DNA of 64,000 nt, taken from JAHRVQ01 sp963976815. Lineage in GTDB: Bacteria; Pseudomonadota; Gammaproteobacteria; Pseudomonadales; Azotimanducaceae. The position numbers and the translations under genes were made by a program. Every line of letters starts with the position of its first letter. Position 1 is the first letter of the stretch. The notes beneath the pieces are model-generated. The model saw nothing but the letters and a program-made list of their open reading frames with translations. It was not told the DNA's origin and searched no databases. Of this stretch, positions 18,121 to 27,622 are shown one piece after another. The stretch is taken from positions 248,001 through 312,000 of the forward strand of contig CAXBLU010000006.1 in assembly GCA_963976815.1 (NCBI GenBank), given 5' to 3'.

Positions 18121-18126
18121 TATAAT
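18121..18126 (+). promoter_or_regulatory. -10 box upstream of hemE
   Basis: A perfect TATAAT lies 32 bases before the chosen hemE ATG and just after the cyclase stop. A matching -35 is not clear. It argues against the upstream TTG (18134) as translation start. Confidence 0.45.
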
Positions 18127-18157
18127 CGCGCGCTTGAAAAAACCCTGGCGAACCGAC

Positions 18158-19195
18158 ATGACTGATGCGCTTCACAATTCAACTTTCCTTAAGGCCTGTA
18201 GAGGTGAAAAAACTGACTTCACCCCAATTTGGTTGAATCGTCAGGCCGGTCGCTATATGCCGGAGTACCATCAGGTAAAAGGCAATACACCCAGTCTGGA
18301 CTTCTTTAAGACGCCACACCTGGCTGCCAAAGCAACCTGTGATGCCCAGCGCATACTGGGAGTTGATGCGGCCATCATGTTTGCGGACCTGTTGCCGATT
18401 TTGGAACCGATGGGTCTAGATTTGGATTATATTCCCGGTGTTGGGCCTAACATCAGCAATCCTGTTCGTAGCCATCAGGACATTGACGATATTCGAATCG
18501 AGCAGAGTGCAGAATCAATGCCCTATATTGCGGAAGTCATTCGCTTAATCCGGAGTGAGTTACCCGCGGATATTCCGCTAATTGGCTTTGGTGGCGCGCC
18601 GTTTACCCTTGCTTCCTACGCAATCGAAGGCAAAGGCTCCCGCAATTACGTTCACGTCAAACAGATGATGTACGGCGACAGTGGCGCCTGGCATGGTTTG
18701 ATGGACAAGATCACTACGGCTGTAATTGACTATATGCAGTATCAGATTGAATCCGGCGTCCAGGCGGTTCAACTGTTTGATAGTTGGGTCGGTTGTTTAT
18801 CGCCCGCGGACTATGAACAGTATGTGTTTCCCCATTCCAGCCGATTGATGGAAGCAATTTCTGGGAAGGTACCCGTTATCCACTTTGGCACCGGTAACCC
18901 GGCCTTAAGTTCACTCATGGCGAAGGCTGGCGGCGATGTGATTGCCCTGGATTGGCGCACTCCCCTGACCGCAACCTGGGATGAGATAGGCGTTAAATCC
19001 GTACAGGGAAATATGGACCCGATTGTACTTTGTGCAACACCCGAGGCGGTTAAGGCCCAGGCCAAGGCGTTGTTGGATGAAGTGGATGGCCGCCCCGGTC
19101 ATATCTTTAATCTTGGCCACGGCATTATTCCTGAAACCCCGGTTGAGAATGTCAAAACCCTTGTCGATTTTGTCCATGAGTACTCCGCTAGATAA
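18158..19195 (+). CDS. hemE: uroporphyrinogen decarboxylase
   Basis: Decarboxylates uroporphyrinogen III to coproporphyrinogen III in heme synthesis; cytosolic. It contains the invariant PIWLNRQAGRYMPEY near residue 25, the active-site aspartate region FADLLPILEPMG, GFGGAPFTLASY, QLFDSWVG and NLGHGIIPETPVENV. ATG 18158 (MTDALHNSTFLKAC) fits family N-termini and gives 345 residues; a TTG eight codons upstream is less likely because of the TATAAT. Confidence 0.96.
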   Translation: MTDALHNSTFLKACRGEKTDFTPIWLNRQAGRYMPEYHQVKGNTPSLDFFKTPHLAAKATCDAQRILGVDAAIMFADLLPILEPMGLDLDYIPGVGPNISNPVRSHQDIDDIRIEQSAESMPYIAEVIRLIRSELPADIPLIGFGGAPFTLASYAIEGKGSRNYVHVKQMMYGDSGAWHGLMDKITTAVIDYMQYQIESGVQAVQLFDSWVGCLSPADYEQYVFPHSSRLMEAISGKVPVIHFGTGNPALSSLMAKAGGDVIALDWRTPLTATWDEIGVKSVQGNMDPIVLCATPEAVKAQAKALLDEVDGRPGHIFNLGHGIIPETPVENVKTLVDFVHEYSAR

Positions 19196-19266
19196 ACGAT
19201 TGCGGTAAAAAGCCTGCTCGACGCCCCGCTCGGATTTGATTATTCTCGAGAGAAAGGGGAACGAAC

Positions 19267-20478
19267 ATGGAAGATCCATATCTGCTGATTACAGCAGACA
19301 CCCACGCGGGTGGCAGTCATGCTCAGTATCGAGAATATTTAGACCCAGCCTATCGGGATCGTTTTGACGAATGGCGAGGTGGATACAAAAACCCTTCCCA
19401 GGAACACTACGCCAAGAAAAAGCTCCGCAACTGGGATCTGGAGGTTAGAACCGATGACCAGAACAGCCAGGGTGTCGTCGGAGAAGTGGTATTTCCTAAT
19501 ACCGTCCCACCGTTCTTTCGTAAAAGTATTGTCACAGCTCCTCCACCAAAACCAGAAGATTATGAGCTGACGCTGGCGGGTATCCGCGCCCACAATCGAT
19601 GGCTCAAAGATTTCTGCGCTGAAGATCCAGATCGTCGAGCAGGCATCGGACTGATTCTTCCTAACGATTTGGATGAAGCGGTAAAAGATATTCAGTTTAT
19701 TGCGGAGGCGGGATTACGAGGCGGAGTTTTATTGCCCCTTATTCCTCCGGATTGTCATTGGCTAAAACCACTTTATGATCCTGCCTGGGACAAAGTCTAT
19801 GCTGCTATTCAGGATTGCGATCTGGTAATGAACCAACACAGTGGACAGGGTTCACCTTCCTACGGTGAGGGAATGGTTGCAGAGGCGCTATGGATATCTG
19901 AAGTGACGTTCTATTGCCAGGCTGGATATCGGCATTTGATCATGAGCGGCGTCTTTGAAAGATTCCCAGGGCTAAAATACATCCTGACTGAGAGTGGATG
20001 TGCCTGGGCACCCGCAATGCTGGCTCAACTGGATCGTATTCATATGGGTATTCAAGCTGGCGCCATCGGCGAGCTCAATTATGAAGGGATGGAGTGGGTG
20101 CTCAAAGAGCCGCCGAGCTTCTACGCAAAGCGGAACTGTTGGTATGGTGCAAGTTTTCCGAGTAAGGCCGACCTGGCGGGTATTGAAGAAATAGGTGTTG
20201 AGAAAGTGTTATGGGGAAATGACTACCCCCATTACGAAGGCACCTTCCCCTACAATCTCGAGTCCCTGCGACTGACCTTTACAGATGTTCCAGAGAATTA
20301 CCGAAGACAACTATTTGGGCTAAATGCAGCGGAGCTATACAAGTTTGATCTTGAGAAGTTGATGCCATTAGCTCAGCAGTTTGGGCCCACACCCTCCCAG
20401 GTGAATCAGCCGCTCGCTAAAGAGGATATACCCCGTGATTCAAGTTGTTATCTGTTTCAAAATGCATTGTATAGCTAA
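19267..20478 (+). CDS. amidohydrolase family 2 protein (ACMSD-like)
   Basis: A 403-residue TIM-barrel hydrolase/decarboxylase of the Amidohydro_2 group. Seen: N-terminal ITADTHAGG (D-x-H in place of H-x-H), a mid-barrel histidine in MNQHSGQGSPSYGEGM, and the C-terminal metal/catalytic aspartate in VLWGNDYPHYEGTFPY. A strong ribosome binding site (AGGGGA) precedes ATG. Only 16 bases separate it from a second, smaller amidohydrolase, so they likely work together. Substrate unknown. Confidence 0.8.
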   Translation: MEDPYLLITADTHAGGSHAQYREYLDPAYRDRFDEWRGGYKNPSQEHYAKKKLRNWDLEVRTDDQNSQGVVGEVVFPNTVPPFFRKSIVTAPPPKPEDYELTLAGIRAHNRWLKDFCAEDPDRRAGIGLILPNDLDEAVKDIQFIAEAGLRGGVLLPLIPPDCHWLKPLYDPAWDKVYAAIQDCDLVMNQHSGQGSPSYGEGMVAEALWISEVTFYCQAGYRHLIMSGVFERFPGLKYILTESGCAWAPAMLAQLDRIHMGIQAGAIGELNYEGMEWVLKEPPSFYAKRNCWYGASFPSKADLAGIEEIGVEKVLWGNDYPHYEGTFPYNLESLRLTFTDVPENYRRQLFGLNAAELYKFDLEKLMPLAQQFGPTPSQVNQPLAKEDIPRDSSCYLFQNALYS

Positions 20479-20494
20479 GTCGGACGGATAAGCC

Positions 20495-21364
20495 ATGAGC
20501 CAGATACCTGAAGGGATAGGGATTGTCGACACCATGATTGGCTTTCCGGCTGAAGATTTTGCGATGTACGACTTTATTCGTAAACAGCTTAAGGATGGTT
20601 CCACTCAGTTTGATTTCCCGGTTGAGTACATGTTCAAGCAGGTGCCAAAGGACCTGTACGGGAGCACCAAAGATCCGATCACGCTAACGTTAAACGAAAT
20701 GGATAAGCACGGGGTTGAGGTGGGTTTGATTGGAGTTGGGGGTGAGGTGTCGAGCAAAGCTCTGAAGCAGCACCCCGATCGCTTTGTTGGTCAAGGTAGT
20801 GTTGATCCTAATCGGGGCATGGATGGGATTCGAGACATGGTGCGCCAGTATGAAGAATTTGGCGTTCGTTCTTTCGGTGCGTTTAATGCGGGATTTAATC
20901 CTCAGGTAGGTATTAATGACGCGAAGATGTACCCAATCTATGCAAAATGTGTAGAGCTTGACCTACCTATCTTTAGTTGTGCGGGTGTGCCTGGGCCACG
21001 GTTCCCGATGTGGCCCCAGCATGTCGAATTGATAGATCAGGTCATGTATGACTTTCCTGAGCTGGTGTTTGTGACCCGGCACGGTTGCGAACCCTGGGAA
21101 GATTTGGCGGTTAAGTTGATGCTGAAGTGGCCGAATCTTTACTATTCCACATCAGCCTTTGCACCGAAGTTTTATCCGAAAGCGATTGTTGATTACGCCA
21201 ATACCCGGGGAGCCGATAAGATTATTTATGCGGGCTACTTCCCCATGGGGTTGTCGTTAGATCGGATAATGGGGGATATGGAGTCGGTTCCCTTTAAGCC
21301 TGAAGTCTGGCCGAAGTTTCTCCGGGACAATGCACGCAAAGTGCTGAAGCTTGGGTCAGAGTAA
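20495..21364 (+). CDS. amidohydrolase family 2 protein, atypical active site
   Basis: A 289-residue Amidohydro_2 member. It keeps the fold markers (GQGSVDPN, FPELVFVTRHGCEPW, RDNARKVLKL) but the N-terminal metal motif reads VDTMIGFP without H-x-H, and the usual GSDYP aspartate position reads YAGYFPMG. It may act without metal, or as a partner of the preceding amidohydrolase; both are inference. The last codons (GSE-stop) are supplied by an inverted repeat starting at 21353. Confidence 0.78.
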   Translation: MSQIPEGIGIVDTMIGFPAEDFAMYDFIRKQLKDGSTQFDFPVEYMFKQVPKDLYGSTKDPITLTLNEMDKHGVEVGLIGVGGEVSSKALKQHPDRFVGQGSVDPNRGMDGIRDMVRQYEEFGVRSFGAFNAGFNPQVGINDAKMYPIYAKCVELDLPIFSCAGVPGPRFPMWPQHVELIDQVMYDFPELVFVTRHGCEPWEDLAVKLMLKWPNLYYSTSAFAPKFYPKAIVDYANTRGADKIIYAGYFPMGLSLDRIMGDMESVPFKPEVWPKFLRDNARKVLKLGSE

Positions 21365-21406
21365 AGGGTCAGAGTAAGTTTTTACTCTGACCCTTTACTC
21401 TGACCC
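21353..21406. repeat. 25-bp inverted repeat of GGGTCAGAGTAA units
   Basis: Left arm 21353-21377 and right arm 21382-21406 are perfectly complementary around a 4-base loop. Each arm is itself two tandem GGGTCAGAGTAA(A) units. It covers the stop codon of the amidohydrolase and the gap to ilvD (convergent), so it can act as a bidirectional terminator. Similar GGGTCAGAGT-type palindromes occur as dispersed REP-like elements in some gammaproteobacteria, from memory. Confidence 0.9.
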
Positions 21407-21412
21407 CAATTG

Positions 21413-23257
21413 CTATTTCAGCTGGCTGACATCTCGCACAGCACCACGATCTGCGCTGGTTGTGAGTGCGGCGTATGCCTTTAGCGCAGAGCTGACCACG
21501 CGACTGCGTTTCTCCGTTGGTAGCCAGGCGTTTGCGCCTTTAGCGTCCATTGCTTCTCGTCTTGAAGTCAACTCGGCATCTGTGATGTTTAAGTGAACGC
21601 GGCGGTTCGGAATATCGATCTGAATTTCATCACCTTCCTCAACCAGGGCGATGTTGCCACCTTCTGCTGCTTCCGGTGAAGCATGACCTATCGATAAGCC
21701 TGAAGTGCCGCCTGAGAATCGACCGTCTGTGAGTAGGGCGCAGGCGGAACCAATACCCTTGGATTTTAAGTAACTTGTGGGGTATAGCATTTCCTGCATA
21801 CCCGGACCACCCTTTGGTCCTTCGTAGCGAATAATCACAACGTCACCCTCGACAATCTTGTCTGCAAGAATTGCTTCAACGGCGGAGTCCTGAGATTCAA
21901 ACACCCGGGCCGGCCCGCTGAAAACCCAGATCTTCTCTTCTACGCCGGCTGTTTTAACGATACATCCCTTCTCAGCAATATTACCGTACAGCACCGCTAG
22001 GCCTCCGTCTTTGCTGTAGGCGTTTGCAACGCTACGAATGCAACCATCCTTGCGATCTATATCGAGCGTGTCGTAACGGGTGTCCTGGCTAAATGCTGTC
22101 TGGGTACGAATACCAGCTGGACCAGCGCGGAAGAAAGTTTTTACCGCTTCATTTTTTGTTGTCACAACATCCCATTGGTCGAGGGTTTCATTCAGGTTTT
22201 TGCTGTGCACGCTTTGAACGTCCGTGTTGAGTAATTTTCCGCGCCGTAGTTCACCGAGAATACCCATCATGCCGCCAGCCCGGTGAATATCTTCCATATG
22301 ATAACGGTCTATCGCTGGCGCAGCCTTACAGAGATTCGGCACGCGCCGAGACAGTCGGTCTATATCATCGAGGGTAAAATCTACTTCACCTTCCTGGGCT
22401 GCAGCAAGCAGATGCAAAATTGTATTGGTTGATCCGCCCATGGCAATATCCATCGACATCGCATTCTCAAAAGCCTGGAAGTTTGCGATGTTTCTTGGCA
22501 AGACACTGTAGTCGTCTTTTTCGTAGTGTCGCTTGGTAATATCCACAATCGTTCGGCCCGCCTGCAAAAACAGTTCTTCTCTGTCCTTGTGGGTTGCGAG
22601 TAATGAACCGTTGCCAGGCAATGCAAGCCCAAGCACTTCCGTTAGACAGTTCATGGAGTTTGCGGTAAACATACCGGAACAACTTCCACAGGTAGGACAG
22701 GCAGATTTTTCGTATTCGTCGACGTCCTCATCTGTCATTTGTTCGTCGGCGGCAACCACAATGGCGTGAATCAAGTTGGTGTTGTGATTGGCGAGTTTGG
22801 TTCGACCAGCTTCCATCGGTCCGCCGGAAATGAAAATGGTCGGAATATTTAGACGAAGCGCCGCGTTCAGCATGCCCGGTGTAATTTTGTCACAGTTTGA
22901 TATGCAGACCATTGCGTCAGCGCAGTGGGCGTTGACCATGTACTCGATGGAGTCGGAGATAATATCCCGGGACGGTAAGCTATAAAGCATTCCGTCATGT
23001 CCCATCGCGATTCCGTCATCAACTGCAATGGTATTAAATTCTTTGGCAACACCACCGGCCTTTTCAATTTCCCGGGCCACGAGTTGGCCCAGATTGTGTA
23101 GATGAACATGGCCAGGTACAAACTGGGTGAAAGAGTTCGCGACTGCAATGATGGGCTTGTTGAAGTCATCGGTTTCCATACCCGTGGCGCGCCATAGCGC
23201 TCGAGCGCCGGCCATATTTCTACCCTGGGTGGAAGTTTTTGATCTATATCGTGGCAT
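21413..23257 (-). CDS. ilvD: dihydroxy-acid dehydratase
   Basis: Fe-S dehydratase of branched-chain amino acid synthesis. 614 residues, the standard length. Cluster/active-site cysteines appear in ISNCDKITPGML and CPTCGSCSGMFTANSMNC; GGSTNTILHLLA, KDGGLAVLYGN and DGRFSGGTSGLSIGH are also present. ATG 23257 has GGAG upstream. It follows argE and argA with a 19-base gap, so the three probably form one transcript linking arginine and branched-chain synthesis. Confidence 0.97.
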   Translation of the reverse strand: MPRYRSKTSTQGRNMAGARALWRATGMETDDFNKPIIAVANSFTQFVPGHVHLHNLGQLVAREIEKAGGVAKEFNTIAVDDGIAMGHDGMLYSLPSRDIISDSIEYMVNAHCADAMVCISNCDKITPGMLNAALRLNIPTIFISGGPMEAGRTKLANHNTNLIHAIVVAADEQMTDEDVDEYEKSACPTCGSCSGMFTANSMNCLTEVLGLALPGNGSLLATHKDREELFLQAGRTIVDITKRHYEKDDYSVLPRNIANFQAFENAMSMDIAMGGSTNTILHLLAAAQEGEVDFTLDDIDRLSRRVPNLCKAAPAIDRYHMEDIHRAGGMMGILGELRRGKLLNTDVQSVHSKNLNETLDQWDVVTTKNEAVKTFFRAGPAGIRTQTAFSQDTRYDTLDIDRKDGCIRSVANAYSKDGGLAVLYGNIAEKGCIVKTAGVEEKIWVFSGPARVFESQDSAVEAILADKIVEGDVVIIRYEGPKGGPGMQEMLYPTSYLKSKGIGSACALLTDGRFSGGTSGLSIGHASPEAAEGGNIALVEEGDEIQIDIPNRRVHLNITDAELTSRREAMDAKGANAWLPTEKRSRVVSSALKAYAALTTSADRGAVRDVSQLK

Positions 23258-23275
23258 AGGTGTCTCCGGACGAAT

Positions 23276-24559
23276 CTATTGGACTGCGGTCGCGAATAGC
23301 TTTGAATTTCTTTGGTAGTTGAAAAGGCTTTGTCTTTCAACCGGCAGGTCTGAAAGGGCGGTTTCTGTAAAACCTCGCTCTGTAAACCAATGTGCGGTAT
23401 GGGTGGTTAAGACAAATAGCCGGCTAAATTTTTCTTCGAGTGCTTTTTTCTTAACTGTTTCGAGTAGCACATCCCCTCGAGTTCCGTCTCGATAGTCAGG
23501 ATGGGTGACCAGGCATGCTAGCTCAGCGTCGTCACCATAGCCGTAAAGTGCCGCGCATCCGACAATGGTGCCATCTCGATCTATGACACTAAAGCGATCG
23601 ATTTCAGCCTCAAGGCGTTCCCTTGAACGCTTGACTAAAATGCCTTCCGCCTCGAGGGGTTCGATTAGCTCAATGATACCGCCGACGTCATCGGCGGTTG
23701 CAGCCCGGACCTGTTCATAACTTTTTCGGATTACCTGGGTGCCAACGCCATCCCTGGTGAATAGCTCATTTAGCAGTACACCATCCACGCAGATATCTAA
23801 CAGATGACAACGATTAACACCTTTCAAGCAGGCCTGGCGTGCAATTGACAGTGGCTCGTGATGCGTCAAGTTGTTGGTATCAATATCGCTAACCTGAATT
23901 TCGTTTACTAAAGCGCCTGCCTCATCCCTGAAATCGCTATCGATAATGATCAGCTTTTCGGCTAATAGAGCGCCAGCTACAGCGCCCGCAACTTCGAGGG
24001 AGTTAATGTTGAATACTTCACCCGAGGGTGAATAACCCAATGGCGAGATGACAACGAGTGCACCACTATCTAACTGTTTCCGAATCGCACCGGTGTTCAC
24101 CTTTCGGACTCGGCCGGTATTGTGGAAGTCGATGCCATCGCGGATGCCCATCGGTCTGGCCTTAATATGATTGCCCGACGCCAGGGCAATTTCTTGCTGA
24201 TGGCGGGGTGCCCGGCACAACTCAGCCTCTAACTTCGACTTCGCCTGGCTGACGCCAAACTCAACAGCAGCAAGAATGTCGGGATGGGTAATACGAACAC
24301 CCTGGACAAAATCGCTGTTTTTTCCCTGCTGTAAAATAGACGCTTCGATCTGGGGTGCTGCGCCGTGGATGAGCACTAGCCGAATTCCCAGGGAATGAAG
24401 TAAGACTATATCCGCAACAATATTGGTGAAATTCTCATGTTCGATGCCCTGGCCACCCAGGTAGAGCACAAAGGTCTTATCCCGGTGAGCGCCAATATAG
24501 GGCGACGCCTCCCGAAACCAGGAAATATGAGACGCGATGTCTTGATCGTCTTTGTTCAT
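23276..24559 (-). CDS. argA: amino-acid N-acetyltransferase (N-acetylglutamate synthase)
   Basis: First step of arginine synthesis. 427 residues: an amino-acid-kinase-like regulatory domain (about 1-280; FVLYLGGQGIEHENF, LVLIHGAAPQIEA) and a GNAT domain (about 290-425; CAALYGYGDDAELACLVTHPDYR). This is the classical ArgA two-domain form. Only 3 bases separate it from the end of argE, placing both in one operon. Arginine feedback inhibition is expected from the family. Confidence 0.96.
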   Translation of the reverse strand: MNKDDQDIASHISWFREASPYIGAHRDKTFVLYLGGQGIEHENFTNIVADIVLLHSLGIRLVLIHGAAPQIEASILQQGKNSDFVQGVRITHPDILAAVEFGVSQAKSKLEAELCRAPRHQQEIALASGNHIKARPMGIRDGIDFHNTGRVRKVNTGAIRKQLDSGALVVISPLGYSPSGEVFNINSLEVAGAVAGALLAEKLIIIDSDFRDEAGALVNEIQVSDIDTNNLTHHEPLSIARQACLKGVNRCHLLDICVDGVLLNELFTRDGVGTQVIRKSYEQVRAATADDVGGIIELIEPLEAEGILVKRSRERLEAEIDRFSVIDRDGTIVGCAALYGYGDDAELACLVTHPDYRDGTRGDVLLETVKKKALEEKFSRLFVLTTHTAHWFTERGFTETALSDLPVERQSLFNYQRNSKLFATAVQ

Positions 24560-24562
24560 GAC

Positions 24563-25711
24563 CTATAAACAGTACTTTTGGATAAGGGCGCGGATTATAG
24601 CAATGGATGGATCGATTTGTGCTACATCCAAAAACTCGTTTGGTTGATGGGCTTGATCTATGGATCCAGCACCCATCACAACGGTCTCTATACCAAGGGC
24701 TTCCAGGAATGGCGCTTCGGTAGCAAAAGCAACGGTTTCGGCTTGATGCCCGGAAGCTTCTATACAGGCCTTGATCAGGTTGTCACGGTTGTTCGAGAAG
24801 GCGGGAATTGGTGGGTGCAATGGCGCAATCTCCATTTCCAGGCCCTGTTTTTCTATCATTGGCCGTATTCGATCCGCGATAGCATCCACAATTGCAAGGT
24901 CGTTCATACCTGGCAACAGGCGAAGATCGAAGGATAAATCAACGTGGTCGCAAATCCGATTGGGGTTATCTCCACCGTGAATGCAGCCAAGGTTGAGGGT
25001 TGGCACAGCAACCTCGAAGCTGGTGTCCTGGTATGAGGTTGCCATGTCGTCGCGAAATTTGCACAACTCCATCAGTACCGGACCCGTTACATCAAGGGCG
25101 TTATTACCTAAGGCGGGGTTTGACGAATGCCCGGAGCTGCCGCGAATTCTGAGCCCCAGCATTGCGATGCTTTTGTGTTTGTTAATGGGGACAAGGCCCG
25201 TAGGCTCCCCAATAAGGGCGAATTTTGGGAAGGACAATCCCTCCAGTGTCAGCGCTCGTGCGCCGCTCATACAGGATTCTTCATCGGCGGTGCCGAGAAT
25301 CACAATTGGATGTTTGAGTTTACGGGGATCAATTCCGTCAACGGCGGCTATACACATCGCAAAGAAGCTTTTCATGTCACAAACCCCGAGCCCATACCAC
25401 CGCTCTCCTTCCGTCTTAAGGAGGAATGGGTCGCTCTGCCAGAGATCGGCATCGAAGGGTACTGTGTCAGTATGACCGGATAGCAGCAGTCCATCGCGTC
25501 CTTTGCCCAGGGTTGCTATCAAATTCACCTTTCCTGGGTATTCCGGGATCGGTTGGAGTTGAATATCGAAACCAAGGGGTGCAAGCCAGTTAGCCAAAAG
25601 GTCCACCATGGCCTGATTCGACTGATCAAATTGCGGCATGGTGCTACTGACCGACGGAGTCGCAACAATCGACTGAACCATTTCCTGAAATTCGGGAGTT
25701 GTAACAGCCAT
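24563..25711 (-). CDS. argE: acetylornithine deacetylase
   Basis: M20 metallopeptidase-fold enzyme giving ornithine. 382 residues. Metal ligands and catalytic residues: H in LLSGHTDTVPFD, D in GVCDMKSFFA, EE in TADEESCMSGAR, and the late H in GSIDQAHQPNEF. The dimerisation domain (about 180-290) contains the usual GHSSNPALGNNALD. First gene of argE-argA-ilvD, divergent from the ATPase gene. The 118-base divergent spacer shows no clear ArgR box to my eye. Confidence 0.95.
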   Translation of the reverse strand: MAVTTPEFQEMVQSIVATPSVSSTMPQFDQSNQAMVDLLANWLAPLGFDIQLQPIPEYPGKVNLIATLGKGRDGLLLSGHTDTVPFDADLWQSDPFLLKTEGERWYGLGVCDMKSFFAMCIAAVDGIDPRKLKHPIVILGTADEESCMSGARALTLEGLSFPKFALIGEPTGLVPINKHKSIAMLGLRIRGSSGHSSNPALGNNALDVTGPVLMELCKFRDDMATSYQDTSFEVAVPTLNLGCIHGGDNPNRICDHVDLSFDLRLLPGMNDLAIVDAIADRIRPMIEKQGLEMEIAPLHPPIPAFSNNRDNLIKACIEASGHQAETVAFATEAPFLEALGIETVVMGAGSIDQAHQPNEFLDVAQIDPSIAIIRALIQKYCL

Positions 25712-25829
25712 GGGTATACTCGCAGCTTTTAGTGGACCGCGAGTGTAGCAAGTTAAAGGTCTAATTGCGTTTACCAGTCGCCGGTGAAAAAGGTGTAAGC
25801 TATTTGCGTCGAGACCAGAGCGGACGCAC

Positions 25830-27620
25830 GTGAGCGTACAGGAAAGTAATAAAAAACAGCCGGATATTACCCTTAACTATCGGACCGTGATTAATGATCT
25901 GGTGGCCGACGGTCGGCTGTCAGAGGCGGACGCAGAAACCCTCAGCATGAAAACCCGAAAAAAGGAGCAGCTGATTTGGCATCCCCTTGAATTGATTGCC
26001 GAGGATGGGTGTCAGGATCAGAAGAAACTCGATCAGCTGTTGGACATAGACGTGCTGACTCGTTGGTTATGCACCCGGGCAAAACAGCCCTATAAGAGGA
26101 TTGATCCCCTAAAAATTGATGCTCAGATCGTGACCAAGGTGATGTCCTACGAATTCGCCAAACGGCACCAGATACTCGCACTGGAAGTCAAAGAAGACGA
26201 GATTGTGATTGCAAGCCCAGAACCCTATGTTTCAGGTTGGGAGCCGACAATTCAACAGTCCCAGCCGGGTAAAATCATTACCCGTGTGATTTCCAGTCCT
26301 ACCGATATTCGCCAATACACAACAGAGTTCTACACAATGGCGCGCTCGGTCAGCCAGGCGAATGCCCAGGGCCTCCATGCCAGTAACTTATCCAATTTAG
26401 AATCCATGCTGGAACTTGGCCAACTCGATGGCATGGAGGCGAACGATACCCACGTCATTAATATTGTCGACTGGCTACTCCAGTATGCTTTTACTCAAAG
26501 AGCGAGTGATATTCATTTGGAACCCAGACGGGAAAAAGGTCGGGTCCGATTTCGAATTGATGGTGTTTTGCATCTGGTATATGAGCTGCCAGCGACGGTG
26601 ATGACCGCCGTGACCAGTCGACTTAAGACCTTGGGCCGTATGGATGTGGCAGAAAAACGCCGTCCCCAGGATGGCCGTCTAAAAACCAAAACCCAGGATG
26701 CACATGAGGTTGAGCTTCGGCTTTCTACACTGCCGACTGCCTTTGGCGAAAAAATGGTCATGCGTATTTTTGACCCGGATATCCTACTTAAGTCTTTTGC
26801 TGAACTTGGTCTTGCGAACGAAGATTATGATCGGTGGGAAGGAATGGTTAAGAATCCTAACGGTATTGTGCTGGTGACAGGGCCGACGGGTTCCGGTAAA
26901 ACCACAACGCTCTATTCTAGTTTAAAGCAATTGGCTACCCAGGAAGTTAATGTCTGCACAATTGAAGATCCAATTGAAATGGTTGAGGCCAGTTTTAACC
27001 AGATGCAGGTTCAATCGAATATTGATCTGAATTTTGCTGATGGTGTTCGAGCCCTGCTCCGGCAGGATCCTGACATCATTATGGTGGGTGAGATTCGCGA
27101 CCTCGAAACGGCAGAAATGGCGATTCAAGCAGCGCTAACAGGTCACCTTGTGATCTCAACACTTCACACCAATGATGCACCATCCGCCATCACAAGATTG
27201 TTGGAGTTGGGTGTAGCGCCCTATCTGATTAAGGCAACGGTTTTAGGCATAATGGCACAACGTCTGGTACGGACCCTTTGTCCAGTCTGTAAAGCGTTGG
27301 GCGAATCGGACCCCGAGGGATGGCAAACGCTGGTTTCACCCTGGAAGATGACTTTGCCTAAAAATATGTACCACCCGGTTGGTTGCCTTGAGTGTCGTGA
27401 TACTGGATACCGAGGCCGCGAAGGTATCTATGAGTTGTTGCCCCTGACGGACAAGGTTAAACCTTTTGTGACTGAAAACACGGAGATAGGTAAGTTGAGA
27501 ATGACAGCCATGAAAGAAGGCATGCGGACTTTGCGGTTGAGTGGGGCGCTTAAAGTCGCTGCAGGTCAAACCACTATCGAAGAAGTACTGCGAGTCGCTC
27601 CTTTTACTGGCACAGAGTAG
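25830..27620 (+). CDS. orphan GspE/PilB-type secretion ATPase
   Basis: A 596-residue hexameric traffic ATPase. N-terminal MshEN/GspE-N-like region (about 30-170), then the ATPase core with Walker A GPTGSGKTTTLYS (K357), Asp box TIEDPIEM, Walker B IIMVGEIRDLETAEMA and His box HLVISTLHTNDAP. A zinc tetracysteine follows (CPVC..CLEC, about 490-530), as in PilB/GspE. Start is GTG 25830. No pilin, PilC or secretin gene is nearby; instead it runs into glnE with a 2-base gap, so its machine must be encoded elsewhere. Confidence 0.88.
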   Translation: MSVQESNKKQPDITLNYRTVINDLVADGRLSEADAETLSMKTRKKEQLIWHPLELIAEDGCQDQKKLDQLLDIDVLTRWLCTRAKQPYKRIDPLKIDAQIVTKVMSYEFAKRHQILALEVKEDEIVIASPEPYVSGWEPTIQQSQPGKIITRVISSPTDIRQYTTEFYTMARSVSQANAQGLHASNLSNLESMLELGQLDGMEANDTHVINIVDWLLQYAFTQRASDIHLEPRREKGRVRFRIDGVLHLVYELPATVMTAVTSRLKTLGRMDVAEKRRPQDGRLKTKTQDAHEVELRLSTLPTAFGEKMVMRIFDPDILLKSFAELGLANEDYDRWEGMVKNPNGIVLVTGPTGSGKTTTLYSSLKQLATQEVNVCTIEDPIEMVEASFNQMQVQSNIDLNFADGVRALLRQDPDIIMVGEIRDLETAEMAIQAALTGHLVISTLHTNDAPSAITRLLELGVAPYLIKATVLGIMAQRLVRTLCPVCKALGESDPEGWQTLVSPWKMTLPKNMYHPVGCLECRDTGYRGREGIYELLPLTDKVKPFVTENTEIGKLRMTAMKEGMRTLRLSGALKVAAGQTTIEEVLRVAPFTGTE

Positions 27621-27622
27621 TC

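Noticed and set aside
22867..23340. 157-codon minus-strand frame in another phase of ilvD
   Set aside because: Overlaps the start of ilvD and the end of argA in a different frame; composition is shadow-like.
24981..25475. 164-codon plus-strand frame
   Set aside because: Lies wholly antisense to argE, whose catalytic motifs are intact.
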